This document shows, in pieces, positions 46,016-53,320 of a DNA stretch of 53,320 nucleotides. The DNA is from an uncultured Oscillospiraceae bacterium (lineage in GTDB: Bacteria > Bacillota > Clostridia > Oscillospirales > Oscillospiraceae). The notes beneath the pieces are model-generated. The model was not told the DNA's origin and made no database searches. It saw only the letters and a program-made list of their open reading frames with translations. The translations under genes were made by a program, and so were the position numbers. Location of the stretch: assembly GCA_904395905.1 (NCBI GenBank), contig CAJFNZ010000103.1, forward strand, positions 1 to 53,320, given 5' to 3'. The number at the start of each line of letters is the position of its first letter. Position 1 is the first letter of the stretch.

Positions 46016-47274
46016 TCTCCGGCCGGCAAACTTTCCGACGGCACGGGGCTGCCGCCGTAGAGGACGGACGGCGTGGCGATGCGGATGGCGTCGTAGTCCA
46101 CCAGGAACGTGTAGCGGTCGCAGGCGGCGAGGAAGGCGTTTTGATACGTCTCCCGGCGCAAATCGGCCTCGGCCGTCTTCTGCCAGACGGTCGCCGCCTC
46201 CTGGCCCACGTAGTAGACCAGGGCCCAGCCCTCGTCGGTGCGGATGGCGGCGGCGTCGCCGGCCTCGCGCGCCTCGTCGAAGACCCAGTCGCCCAGGCGG
46301 CCCGTCAGGTCCGAGGGGGCGAGGTGCTCCAGGAGGCCGCCGTCGGCGGCCGTCTCGTCGGCGGAGTGGGCCTGGGCCAGGGCGGCGAAGTCGGCCTCGC
46401 TGCCGGATTCGGCCTGCCAGGTGGCCAGGAGCGTTTCGGCCTTGGACTGGGCCGCGGCCCAGGCCTCGTCGCTGTCTCCGTCGGGGGCCAGCAGCACCAG
46501 CCGGACGGTCCGCAGGGCCGTCTCGTCCTTGGTGACGCCCATGGCCTCGTAGTCGGCGGCGTACTGGTCGTAGTAGGCCGACAGCTCCGCCTCGGTGAAG
46601 GTCGGCGACTCATAGAGCGAGTCGGCGTAGGCCGCCCCGAGGTAGGAGTCGGCCAGGTATTCGGCGAACGAGGCCTCCGTGGCGCCGGGGCCGAAGGAGG
46701 CGGCCAGGTAGCCGTCCACGTCGGCGCTGCCGTCCTCGGCGGTATAGCCCTGTCCGGCGGCGTTGTCGGCCAGGGTGGAGAGGACCCGCTCCATGCTCGC
46801 CTGATACGTCTCCGGCAGGGAGAAGCCGGCGGCCTCCGCCTCAAAGACCATGGACATCGTGCTGCGGACCGTGGCCAGGGCCTGGTCGAGGATATAGTCC
46901 TGCCAGCTGGTCTCGCCGTCGTAGGCCTGCTCGTCCAGGGGGCGGGAGGCGTCCAGGCTGTCGGGCAGGCTGCCGTTCTCCAGCAGGTAGTAGTATTCGC
47001 TCCAGAAGTAGTAGTTGAGCCCGGTGTTTTGCAGCGCGTAGTCGTCGCAGACGACCACCGTCCGGGCCATATCCTCGGCGGTGACGGGGCGCTCCCGCAC
47101 GGCCAGGCCGATGCCCACGGCGACGGCAGCGGCCGCGGCCAGGCCGGCGGCCGCCAGCGCGATTCGCCGGGCGCGGCCCTGGGGCAGCCGGAGGCGGAAC
47201 CGCTTTGCCGGGGCCGGTTCGCCGGGCGGCGTATTTCCAAAAGTCACGGGACGATCATCTCCAATCCTAATCAT
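46012..47274 (-). CDS. Membrane-anchored SurA/PrsA-like protein with degenerate PpiC domain
   Basis: The protein is 420 aa from the ATG five bases after GGGAGG; the ORF track adds 12 residues. A cytoplasmic tail of about 37 residues is followed by one membrane helix (about 38-60). The outside part parallels the neighbouring foldase: LNYYFWSEYYYLLENGSLPDSLDASRPLDEQ and FAALAQAHSADETAADGGLLEHLAPSDL. The isomerase signature VRHIL is VRLVL here, so the conserved His is absent. It may act as a holding chaperone without isomerase activity. It looks like a diverged duplicate of the next gene. Confidence 0.75.
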   Translation of the reverse strand: MIRIGDDRPVTFGNTPPGEPAPAKRFRLRLPQGRARRIALAAAGLAAAAAVAVGIGLAVRERPVTAEDMARTVVVCDDYALQNTGLNYYFWSEYYYLLENGSLPDSLDASRPLDEQAYDGETSWQDYILDQALATVRSTMSMVFEAEAAGFSLPETYQASMERVLSTLADNAAGQGYTAEDGSADVDGYLAASFGPGATEASFAEYLADSYLGAAYADSLYESPTFTEAELSAYYDQYAADYEAMGVTKDETALRTVRLVLLAPDGDSDEAWAAAQSKAETLLATWQAESGSEADFAALAQAHSADETAADGGLLEHLAPSDLTGRLGDWVFDEAREAGDAAAIRTDEGWALVYYVGQEAATVWQKTAEADLRRETYQNAFLAACDRYTFLVDYDAIRIATPSVLYGGSPVPSESLPAGD

Positions 47275-47284
47275 TCGGCCTCCC

Positions 47285-47314
47285 AGTCTACCACAGGCTT
47301 CCCAACCCATTCAA
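47285..47314 (-). promoter_or_regulatory. Promoter of the degenerate foldase gene
   Basis: On the minus strand TTGAAT, an 18-base spacer and TGG-TAGACT, just before the start codon region. Confidence 0.5.
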
Positions 47315-47341
47315 GGCACAATTTGTAAACATTTTTAGATT

Positions 47342-47603
47342 GCAATACACGACTGCCGTTGCCCGCAAAAAGCCGTACCGCCGCGCGTGCGCGGCACAGG
47401 AACTGGTTCGCCGCACGGAGGTGATGGAGCCCTTACGGGGCAATACACAACTGCGGTGGCCCGCGGAGAGCCGTACCGCCGCGCGTGCGCGGCACGGAGG
47501 CTGGTTCGCCGCACGGCGGGTTTGGGCCCTCGCGGGGCAATACACAACTGCGGTGGCCCGCGGAGAGCCGTACCGCCGCGCGTGCGCGGCGCGGGGCGGT
47601 TCC
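47342..47603. repeat. 98-bp tandem repeat, about 2.6 copies
   Basis: Units start at 47342, 47440 and 47537 with GCAATACAC. The first 54 bases of units 2 and 3 are identical; unit 1 has several changes. The third unit fades after about 47600. Each unit has the hairpin GCCGCGC-GT-GCGCGGC. Minus-strand ORFs over it translate to a repeated HARRYGSPRATAVVYC peptide, but I see no ribosome binding site. This array fills the gene-free stretch between the foldase and aminopeptidase genes (47275-47739) apart from two promoters. Confidence 0.85.
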
Positions 47604-47640
47604 GTGCGTGGGATGGGCGGGTTTCGCTGCGGCGGGGCGG

Positions 47641-47669
47641 TTGTCATCTCCCCCTTGGGGGAGTATACT
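47641..47669 (+). promoter_or_regulatory. Promoter of the M29 aminopeptidase gene with spacer palindrome
   Basis: TTGTCA, 17-base spacer and TATACT. The spacer is almost entirely the inverted repeat CTCCCCC-TT-GGGGGAG (47648-47663), which fits an operator between -35 and -10. Confidence 0.7.
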
Positions 47670-47739
47670 GGACGCGTTGGGTGGATCCCCGCGAAATGGG
47701 GCACCCTAGGGATACGCCGAGAAGAAAGGACGAGATACC

Positions 47740-48963
47740 GTGAACGATACCATTCTGCAAGCCTATGCCCGCCTGATTGCCCGGATGGGCGTCCATGTCC
47801 AGCCGGGGCAGGACGTCGTCGTCGAGGCCCAGCTGGACCAGCCGGCCTTCGTGGAGCGGGTGGTCGAGGCCTGCTACGAGGCCGGGGCCCGGACGGTGCG
47901 GGTGGACTGGCGCCACCAGCCCCTGGAGCGGCTCCACACCCGCTACCGGACCGAGGAGGCCCTGGGAGAGGTACGCCCCTGGGAGGAGGCGCGCCTGGCG
48001 GACTACGCCGAGACCCTGCCGTGCCGGATCTACCTCCTCAGCGAGGATCCCGACGGCCTCCGGGGAGTGGACGGCGCCAAGCTGGCCGCCGCCGCCCGGC
48101 ACAAGCGCCAGGTGGCCAAGCCCTACCGGGACCGGATGGAGAACCGCTACCAGTGGTGCATCGCCGCGGTGCCCGGCGCGGCCTGGGCGGCCAAGCTCTT
48201 TCCGGAGCTGCCGGCGGAGCAGGCCGTGGCGCGGCTGTGGGAGGCCATTCTCACGGCCTCCCGGGCCGAAGGCGACGCCGAGGCCGCCTGGCGCGCCCAC
48301 AATGCGGACCTCCGCGCCCGGTGCGACCACCTGAACGGGCTGCACATCCGCTCCCTGCACTACCGGGCCGGCAACGGCACCGACTTGACCGTGGGCATGA
48401 TGGCCGAGGGCCGCTTCCACGGCGGGGCCGACCGGACCCGCCAGGGGGTGGCGTTCAACCCGAACATCCCCTCCGAGGAGGTCTACGTCTCGCCCCGCCG
48501 GGGGCTGGCCGAGGGGATTGTGTACAGCTCGATGCCGCTCTCCTACCAGGGCCAGCTGATTGACGGCTTTTCTCTCCGCTTCCAGGAGGGGCGCGTCGTC
48601 GAGGTCCGCGCCCGGGAGAACCAGGCCCTGCTCGAGGAGCTGGTGGCCATGGACGAGGGGGCGGCCTATCTGGGCGAGTGCGCCCTGGTGCCCTACGACT
48701 CCCCGATTCGGAAGACCGGCATCCTGTTCTACAACACCCTCTTCGACGAGAACGCCGCCTGCCACCTGGCCCTGGGGGCCGGCTTCTGCGACACGGTCGA
48801 GGGCTTCGAGGGCCGGACGCTGGAGGAGTGCCGCGCTCTGGGCGTCAACGACTCCATCCTCCACGAGGACTTCATGATTGGCACCGCCGATTTGGACATC
48901 GACGCCGAGACCTTCGACGGCCGGACGGTTCCCATCTTCCGCCGGGGCGGCTGGGCGTTCTAG
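47740..48963 (+). CDS. M29-family metal-dependent aminopeptidase
   Basis: The protein is 407 aa from GTG with GAAAGGA nine bases upstream. The C-terminal half carries the thermophilic aminopeptidase metal site: NIPSEEVYVSPRRG (Glu), GECALVPYDSPI (Glu), LFDENAACHLALG (His) and LHEDFMIGTADLDID (His, Asp). DWRHQPLERLHTRY and the N-terminal domain match AmpS/PepS/AmpT proteins. It removes N-terminal residues from peptides in the cytosol. It has its own promoter and stands alone. Confidence 0.93.
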   Translation: MNDTILQAYARLIARMGVHVQPGQDVVVEAQLDQPAFVERVVEACYEAGARTVRVDWRHQPLERLHTRYRTEEALGEVRPWEEARLADYAETLPCRIYLLSEDPDGLRGVDGAKLAAAARHKRQVAKPYRDRMENRYQWCIAAVPGAAWAAKLFPELPAEQAVARLWEAILTASRAEGDAEAAWRAHNADLRARCDHLNGLHIRSLHYRAGNGTDLTVGMMAEGRFHGGADRTRQGVAFNPNIPSEEVYVSPRRGLAEGIVYSSMPLSYQGQLIDGFSLRFQEGRVVEVRARENQALLEELVAMDEGAAYLGECALVPYDSPIRKTGILFYNTLFDENAACHLALGAGFCDTVEGFEGRTLEECRALGVNDSILHEDFMIGTADLDIDAETFDGRTVPIFRRGGWAF

Positions 48964-49016
48964 CCGGGAGCGCGTTCCATAGGGTGCGGCCTATCACCCT
49001 GAAACGATTCTCGTAT

Positions 49017-49045
49017 TTCCCCTGGGCCCGCTGCCGGCGTATACT
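49017..49045 (+). promoter_or_regulatory. Candidate promoter of the chromate-type transporter
   Basis: TTCCCC, 17-base spacer and TATACT. The -10 is good, the -35 weak. The GTG start is 33 bases downstream of the -10. Confidence 0.4.
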
Positions 49046-49078
49046 GGAGGAAACGGCGGCATAAGGAGGCCATCATCT

Positions 49079-49654
49079 GTGAACCAGCGACCCCGGCGCG
49101 TCTACCGCACCCTGTTTTTCTCGTTTTTCTATCTGAGCGCCTTCACCTTCGGCGGCGGCTACGTGATGCTTCCGCTGATGCAGAAGAAATTTGTGGACCA
49201 GCTGGCCTGGCTCGACGAGCGGGAGATGCTCGACTACGCCGCCATCGCCCAGTCGGCGCCCGGCGCCGTGGCCGTGGACGCCTCGATTCTCGTGGGCTAC
49301 CGGGTGGCCGGGATCCCCGGGGCGGCGCTGGCGGTGCTGGGCACCGTCCTGCCGCCGCTGCTGATTCTCTCGGTGGTCTCGGCGTGTTACAGCGCCTTCC
49401 GGGACAACCCCGTGGTCAGCGCCGTCCTCCGGGGGATGCAGGCCGGCGTGGCGGCCGTCATCTGCGACGTGGTCCTGACCCTGGGCCGGGACGTGGCGGC
49501 CCGGCGGGACCTGCTCTCCCTGGGCCTGATGGCGGCGGCCTTCCTGGTCACATATTTCGGGGGCCTGAACCCGGTCTGGAGCCTCCTGGCCTGCGGCGCC
49601 GTGGGGGCAATCCGGGCCCTGCTGGCCCGGCGGAAGGGGGGCGCGCGGCCGTGA
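49079..49654 (+). CDS. Chromate transporter (CHR) family, first half-size subunit
   Basis: The protein is 191 aa from GTG nine bases after TAAGGAGG. LFFSFFYLSAFTFGGGYVMLPLMQKKFVD and AIAQSAPGAVAVDASILVGYRVAGIPGAALAVLGTVLPP are the CHR motifs. About five membrane helices. Short CHR proteins occur as pairs with opposite topology that form one transporter. Known full-length ChrA exports chromate; the natural substrate of the short pairs in anaerobes is uncertain. The stop overlaps the next start in GTGA. Confidence 0.88.
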   Translation: MNQRPRRVYRTLFFSFFYLSAFTFGGGYVMLPLMQKKFVDQLAWLDEREMLDYAAIAQSAPGAVAVDASILVGYRVAGIPGAALAVLGTVLPPLLILSVVSACYSAFRDNPVVSAVLRGMQAGVAAVICDVVLTLGRDVAARRDLLSLGLMAAAFLVTYFGGLNPVWSLLACGAVGAIRALLARRKGGARP

Positions 49655-50205
49655 TTCTGCTGCATCTCTTTTGGAGCTTTTTCCAGGTGGGCCTGTTCAG
49701 CGTCGGCGGCACCGCAGCCCTGCCCCTGGTCCAGGAGCAGGTGGTCGCCCGCAACGGCTGGCTGACCATGGCCGAGTTCACGGACCTGGCCACGATTTCC
49801 GAGATGACCCCCGGCCCCATCGCCATCAACGCCGCCACCTTTGTGGGCATCCGCCTGGCGGGCATCCCCGGGGCCCTGGTGGCCACGGCCGGCGCCGTGC
49901 TGCCCGGCTGTGCCGTGGTGGCGCTGCTGGCCTGGGTCTACTTCCGCTACCGGAGCCTGCGTCTGGTCCAGAGCGTTTTGGACGGCCTCCGCCCGGCGGT
50001 GGTGGCGCTGATTGCCTCGGCGGGCCTCTCGATTCTGGTGCTGGCCCTCTGGGGGGAGGCCGGGGCGGCTTCCGGCGGCGTCAACTGGATTGCCGCGGGG
50101 CTGTTCCTGGCGGCGCTGCTCGCCCTGCGGCGGTTCCGCTGGAGCCCCATCTGGGTGATGCTGGGGGCCGGCGTCCTGGGCGGGGCCGCGTACCTGCTGA
50201 TTTGA
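49651..50205 (+). CDS. Chromate transporter (CHR) family, second half-size subunit
   Basis: The protein is 184 aa from GTG overlapping the previous stop; the ORF-track start lies 89 codons upstream inside the first subunit gene. LFWSFFQVGLFSVGGTAALPLVQEQVV and ATISEMTPGPIAINAATFVGIRLAGIPGALVATAGAVLPG are the CHR motifs. Together with the first subunit it should make the functional pair. Charges between helices suggest the opposite topology, as in known pairs, but this is inference. A perfect terminator follows. Confidence 0.88.
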   Translation: MILLHLFWSFFQVGLFSVGGTAALPLVQEQVVARNGWLTMAEFTDLATISEMTPGPIAINAATFVGIRLAGIPGALVATAGAVLPGCAVVALLAWVYFRYRSLRLVQSVLDGLRPAVVALIASAGLSILVLALWGEAGAASGGVNWIAAGLFLAALLALRRFRWSPIWVMLGAGVLGGAAYLLI

Positions 50206-50220
50206 AACGAAAGAATCCCC

Positions 50221-50258
50221 AAAACGCCCGGCGGTTCACACGTGCCGCCGGGCGTTTT
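50221..50258 (+). terminator. Terminator after the chromate-type transporter genes
   Basis: AAAACGCCCGGCGG and CCGCCGGGCGTTTT form a perfect 14-bp stem with a 10-base loop. Confidence 0.9.
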
Positions 50259-50373
50259 GTCGTGCGCGACAGGTCAGAACGGCGGGATTCCCCACCGTTT
50301 ACATATTTTTTGTTGAGTATTCCCGGCGCGTTTGCTATAATGTGAAGAAAAAGCTTTTGGATGTGTATGTGTT

Positions 50374-52431
50374 TTGAAGTACGGAACGTGGAATGTGGCG
50401 GGATACGACCCGGAGGACGCCGAGCGGCTGCGCCGCGCCGGCTTCTCGGCGCTGACCGCCGCGACGCTGTGCAGCCGCGGCCACCGGGATCCGGCCGAGG
50501 CTGCCGCCTTCCTGGGGGCGGAGGGCCCCCTGCCGGACCCGCTGGCCATGAACGGCATGGCCGAGGCGGCCCGGCGCGTCCGGCAGGCCCTGGACCGGGG
50601 CGAGCGGATGGCTGTGTTCGGCGACTATGACGTGGACGGCATCACCGCCACCTGCCTGATGACGGAGTTCCTCCAGTCCCAGGGGGCCGACTGCCTCTCC
50701 TACATCCCCGGCCGGCTGGAGGAGGGCTACGGCCTCAACCGGCCGGCCATCGACCTGCTGGCCGGCCAGGGGGTCCGCCTGATTATCACCGTGGACTGCG
50801 GCATCACCGCCCTGGAGGAGGCCGCCTACTGCCGGCAGCTGGGGGTGGACCTGGTCGTCACCGACCACCACGAGTGCAAGGGCAGCCTCCCCGACGCCGT
50901 GGCCATGGTGGATCCCCACCAGCCCGGCGACGGCTATCCCCACCGGGACCTGGCCGGCGTGGGCGTGGCCTTCAAGCTGGCCGCGGCCATCTGCGGCGAC
51001 CAGCAGGCGGTGCTGGAGCGGTACTGCGACCTGGTGGCCCTGGGCACCGTGGCCGACGTGATGCCCCTGCTGGGGGAGAACCGGACCTTCGTGGCCCGGG
51101 GGCTGGAGCGGCTGAACGCCGCGCCCCGGCCGGGCCTGGCGGCGCTGATGCACGAGTGCGGCTGCGAGCGCCAGCCCGTCACGGCCGCGACGGTCGGCTA
51201 CGTGCTGGCGCCGCGCATCAACGCCGCCGGCCGCATGGGCCAGGTGGAGCTGGCCGTGGAGCTGTTCCTGACCCGGGACCGCCGCCGGGCGGCTCAGCTG
51301 GCTGAGGCGCTCTACCAGCTCAACCGCCAGCGCCAGGCGGTGGAGGCCGAGATCTACGACGAGGCCGTGGCCATGCTCCGGGGCCAGGAGGAGCCGGCGG
51401 CCATCGTCCTGGCCAGCGGGCGCTGGCACCAGGGGGTCGTGGGCATCGTGGCCTCGCGCCTGGCCGAGGAGTACCGCTGCCCGACGTTCCTCATCTGCCT
51501 GGACGGGGACCACGGCAAGGCCTCGTCCCGGTCCTACGGCGGCTTCAACCTCTTTGCCGCCCTGGAGTCCCTGGACGGCCTGCTCGAGAGCTACGGCGGC
51601 CACGAGCTGGCGGCCGGCTTCACCATCCGGCGGGACCGGGTGGACCGGTTCCGGGCGGCCATTGTGGAGCAGGCCGAGGCCTTCCGCCGCTCCGGCGACT
51701 GCCGCTGTGCGCTGGAGATTGACTGCCAGGTGGAGCCGCGGCAGCTGACGCTGGCCAACGTGGAGGCCCTGGACCAGCTGGAGCCCTGCGGGGCCGGCTG
51801 CCCCAGGCCGGTGTTCCTCATGAGCGGCCTGGTGGTGGACCAGATGAGCGAGGTGGGCGGCGGCCGCCACCTGCGGCTCCGGCTCCGGCGGGGCGGGCAC
51901 TGCATCGGCGCGATTTTCTTCTCCACGACCATCCTCCGGGCCGGCATCGGGCTGGGGGACCAGGTGGAGGTGGCCTTTACCCCCCAGGTCAACGAGTTCC
52001 GGGGGACCCGCTCGGTCCAGCTGAACGTGGTGGACATCCGCGCGGCGGCCGAGACGGGCGAGTACGTCCGGGAGCGGGAGCTGTACGCCCGCTGCCGCGA
52101 GGGCCGGCTGACGGCCGCCGAGGCGGGGCTTCTGCTGCCCCAGCGGCCGGAGTTTGTGGCCGTCTGGCGGTATCTGGCGGCCAACTGCCGCGACGGCGGC
52201 ATCGAGGACGACTGCTGCTGCATGAGCCGGAAGATCTCCCGCTACGCCGGGATCCCGGCCAGCTTCGTCCGCACGAAAATCTGTCTGGACGTCTTCGCCG
52301 AGCAGGGGCTCATCCGCCTGCGGCAGACGGGCCGGACGGTCCAGATTACCCTGACCGCCGGCAAGCGGAAGGTGGACCTGGACGACAGCCGCATCATCAT
52401 GCGGCTCAAACAGCTCAAGGCAGGTGACTGA
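50374..52431 (+). CDS. recJ: Single-stranded-DNA-specific exonuclease RecJ
   Basis: The protein is 685 aa from a TTG (reading MKYGTWNVAGYDPEDAERL, the usual RecJ N-terminus); the ribosome binding site is weak, so the start is less certain. DHH motifs: MAVFGDYDVDGITATCLM, LIITVDCGIT, VVTDHHECKG and MVDPHQPGDGYPHRDLAGVGVAFKL. DHHA1 has ASRLAEEYRCPTFLI and SRSYGGFNLFAALESL, with YGGHELAAGF. An OB-fold and C-terminal extension follow. It degrades single-stranded DNA 5' to 3' in recombination and mismatch repair. It precedes rel by four bases. Confidence 0.95.
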   Translation: MKYGTWNVAGYDPEDAERLRRAGFSALTAATLCSRGHRDPAEAAAFLGAEGPLPDPLAMNGMAEAARRVRQALDRGERMAVFGDYDVDGITATCLMTEFLQSQGADCLSYIPGRLEEGYGLNRPAIDLLAGQGVRLIITVDCGITALEEAAYCRQLGVDLVVTDHHECKGSLPDAVAMVDPHQPGDGYPHRDLAGVGVAFKLAAAICGDQQAVLERYCDLVALGTVADVMPLLGENRTFVARGLERLNAAPRPGLAALMHECGCERQPVTAATVGYVLAPRINAAGRMGQVELAVELFLTRDRRRAAQLAEALYQLNRQRQAVEAEIYDEAVAMLRGQEEPAAIVLASGRWHQGVVGIVASRLAEEYRCPTFLICLDGDHGKASSRSYGGFNLFAALESLDGLLESYGGHELAAGFTIRRDRVDRFRAAIVEQAEAFRRSGDCRCALEIDCQVEPRQLTLANVEALDQLEPCGAGCPRPVFLMSGLVVDQMSEVGGGRHLRLRLRRGGHCIGAIFFSTTILRAGIGLGDQVEVAFTPQVNEFRGTRSVQLNVVDIRAAAETGEYVRERELYARCREGRLTAAEAGLLLPQRPEFVAVWRYLAANCRDGGIEDDCCCMSRKISRYAGIPASFVRTKICLDVFAEQGLIRLRQTGRTVQITLTAGKRKVDLDDSRIIMRLKQLKAGD

Positions 52432-52435
52432 CGGT

Positions 52436-53320
52436 ATGGAATCTGTACAAGACCATTACACCTCTATGATGGTGGCCATCCGGCGCTACGCGCCCTACGT
52501 GGACCTGGAGAAGGTGGACGCGGCGTTCCACTACGCCGAGGCCAAGCACGCCGACCAGAAGCGGAAGGACGGCTCGCCGTATATCATCCACCCCCTGGCC
52601 GTGGCGGAGATTGTCGCCGAAATCGGCCTGGACACCGACGCGGTGGTGGGCGCGCTGCTTCACGACTGCATCGAGGACACCGACTCCTCCTTTGACGACA
52701 TCGAAAAGCGGTTCGGCAAGACCGTGGCCGAGCTGGTCGAGGGCGTCACCAAGCTGACCCGGGTCCAGTACTCCACCACCGAGGAGCAGCAGATGGAGAA
52801 TCTGCGCAAGATGTTCATGGCCATGAGCAAGGACATCCGGGTCATCCTCATCAAGATTGCCGACCGGCTCCACAACACCCGCACCCTCCAGTACCAGACG
52901 CCGGCCAAGCAAATCAGCAAGTCCATGGAGACCATGGAGATCTACGCCCCCCTGGCCCACCGGCTGGGCATGCAGAAAATCAAGTGGGAGCTGGAGGACG
53001 AGTCCCTCAAGTATCTGGAGCCGGAGGCCTACAACGAGATCATGGCCTATCTGGACGCCCATGAGGAACAGGCCAACCAGTTTATGCGGGGCGTCCAGTC
53101 CAAGATCACCACGCGTCTTTCCAGCGTGGGCATCCACGGCAAAATCTACGGCCGTATCAAGCATGTCTACTCCATCTTCCGCAAGATGAAGTCCCAGCAC
53201 AAGACCATCGACGAGCTGTACGACCTCTACGCCTTCCGCATCATCGTGGACACCATCCCCGATTGCTACAACGTGCTGGGCCATATCCACGACCTGTTTA
53301 ATCTGGTGCCGGGCCGGTTC
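52436..53320 (+). CDS. relA: Bifunctional (p)ppGpp synthetase/hydrolase Rel, N-terminal part
   Basis: The ORF runs off the window without a stop and is absent from the ORF track. 295 codons are present. The ATG follows the recJ stop by four bases, with CAGGTGA as ribosome binding site. The HD hydrolase domain has PYIIHPLAVAEIV, ALLHDCIEDTD (HDxxED intact) and KIADRLHNTRTL. The synthetase domain begins with GKIYGRIKHVYSIFRKM and ELYDLYAFRIIVD. The product makes and degrades the stringent-response alarmone. The DarB-like CBS protein in this window belongs to a family known to bind Rel. Confidence 0.95.
   Translation, partial: MESVQDHYTSMMVAIRRYAPYVDLEKVDAAFHYAEAKHADQKRKDGSPYIIHPLAVAEIVAEIGLDTDAVVGALLHDCIEDTDSSFDDIEKRFGKTVAELVEGVTKLTRVQYSTTEEQQMENLRKMFMAMSKDIRVILIKIADRLHNTRTLQYQTPAKQISKSMETMEIYAPLAHRLGMQKIKWELEDESLKYLEPEAYNEIMAYLDAHEEQANQFMRGVQSKITTRLSSVGIHGKIYGRIKHVYSIFRKMKSQHKTIDELYDLYAFRIIVDTIPDCYNVLGHIHDLFNLVPGRF

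Noticed and set aside
47342-47603. CRISPR array
   Set aside because: The repeat units are about 98 bp without unique spacers and there are no cas genes; it is a tandem repeat.
47335-47704. Minus-strand ORFs with repeated HARRYGSPRATAVVYC peptide
   Set aside because: They are translations of the DNA tandem repeat, lack ribosome binding sites, and overlap between frames.

Overview
The window looks like a chromosomal piece of a high-GC member of the Clostridia, most likely an Oscillospiraceae-type gut anaerobe. This is inferred from gene content, not from a database search. The supporting features are strong GGAGG ribosome binding sites, frequent GTG/TTG starts, sigma-A-like promoters, RqcH next to Mini-ribonuclease III, a CD3324-type HTH protein, SLH and copper-amine-oxidase-N-type surface domains, a duplicated DUF4358-like lipoprotein beside MBOAT and DHHW proteins, and RecJ next to a bifunctional Rel enzyme. 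I saw no rRNA, tRNA, CRISPR array, transposase or phage gene.

Layout. 1-1 kb: the 3' end of tpiA and a CBS-pair protein. 1-3.8 kb (minus strand): an operon of a TraX-family membrane protein, a secreted C39-like cysteine peptidase and a membrane-anchored protein. 3.9-27.8 kb: a large carbohydrate locus. Its left part holds a KduD-like SDR, a D-2-hydroxyacid dehydrogenase, an HpcH/HpaI aldolase, an AraC regulator and a second SDR. It then has a plus-strand operon of a DeoC-like aldolase, an SDR, a zinc alcohol dehydrogenase and a KdgK-like kinase. Its right part is a long plus-strand run from a strong promoter at about 12.78 kb: split transketolase, FadR/GntR regulator, GarR, zinc dehydrogenase, a complete Liv-type (HAAT) ABC importer, a TIM-barrel isomerase/epimerase, a transaldolase, an SDR and 6-phosphogluconate dehydrogenase. 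A convergent ribokinase-like gene closes the locus.

28-39 kb: mostly envelope genes. These are a copper-amine-oxidase-N protein, the DUF4358-like/MBOAT/DHHW O-acylation set, thioredoxin reductase, a small HTH gene preceded by a candidate structured RNA, a Vat-type acetyltransferase, an AMIN/Amidase_3 amidase, a six-helix membrane protein and a CHAP-like/SLH surface protein. 39-44 kb: mrnC-rqcH-zinc protein (translation quality control), two very small ORFs, an ECF sigma/anti-sigma pair and a lipid kinase. 44-47.3 kb: two paralogous membrane-anchored PpiC/SurA-like foldases, one of which lacks the parvulin histidine. 47.3-47.7 kb: a 98-bp tandem repeat. 47.7-53.3 kb: an M29 aminopeptidase, a two-gene chromate-type transporter, recJ, and the 5' part of rel, which runs off the window and is missing from the ORF track.

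How the genes work together (inference). The 3.9-27.8 kb region probably imports and degrades a sugar acid or deoxy-sugar. Dehydrogenases interconvert hydroxyl and keto groups, a kinase plus aldolase or the HpaI aldolase cleaves the chain, GarR reduces tartronate semialdehyde, and the transketolase, transaldolase and Gnd connect to the pentose phosphate pathway. No dehydratase and no conventional sugar transporter are present, and the DeoC-like enzyme has altered phosphate-binding segments, so the substrate is not obvious. This locus and the candidate RNA at 34.04-34.15 kb are the best places to look for something new.
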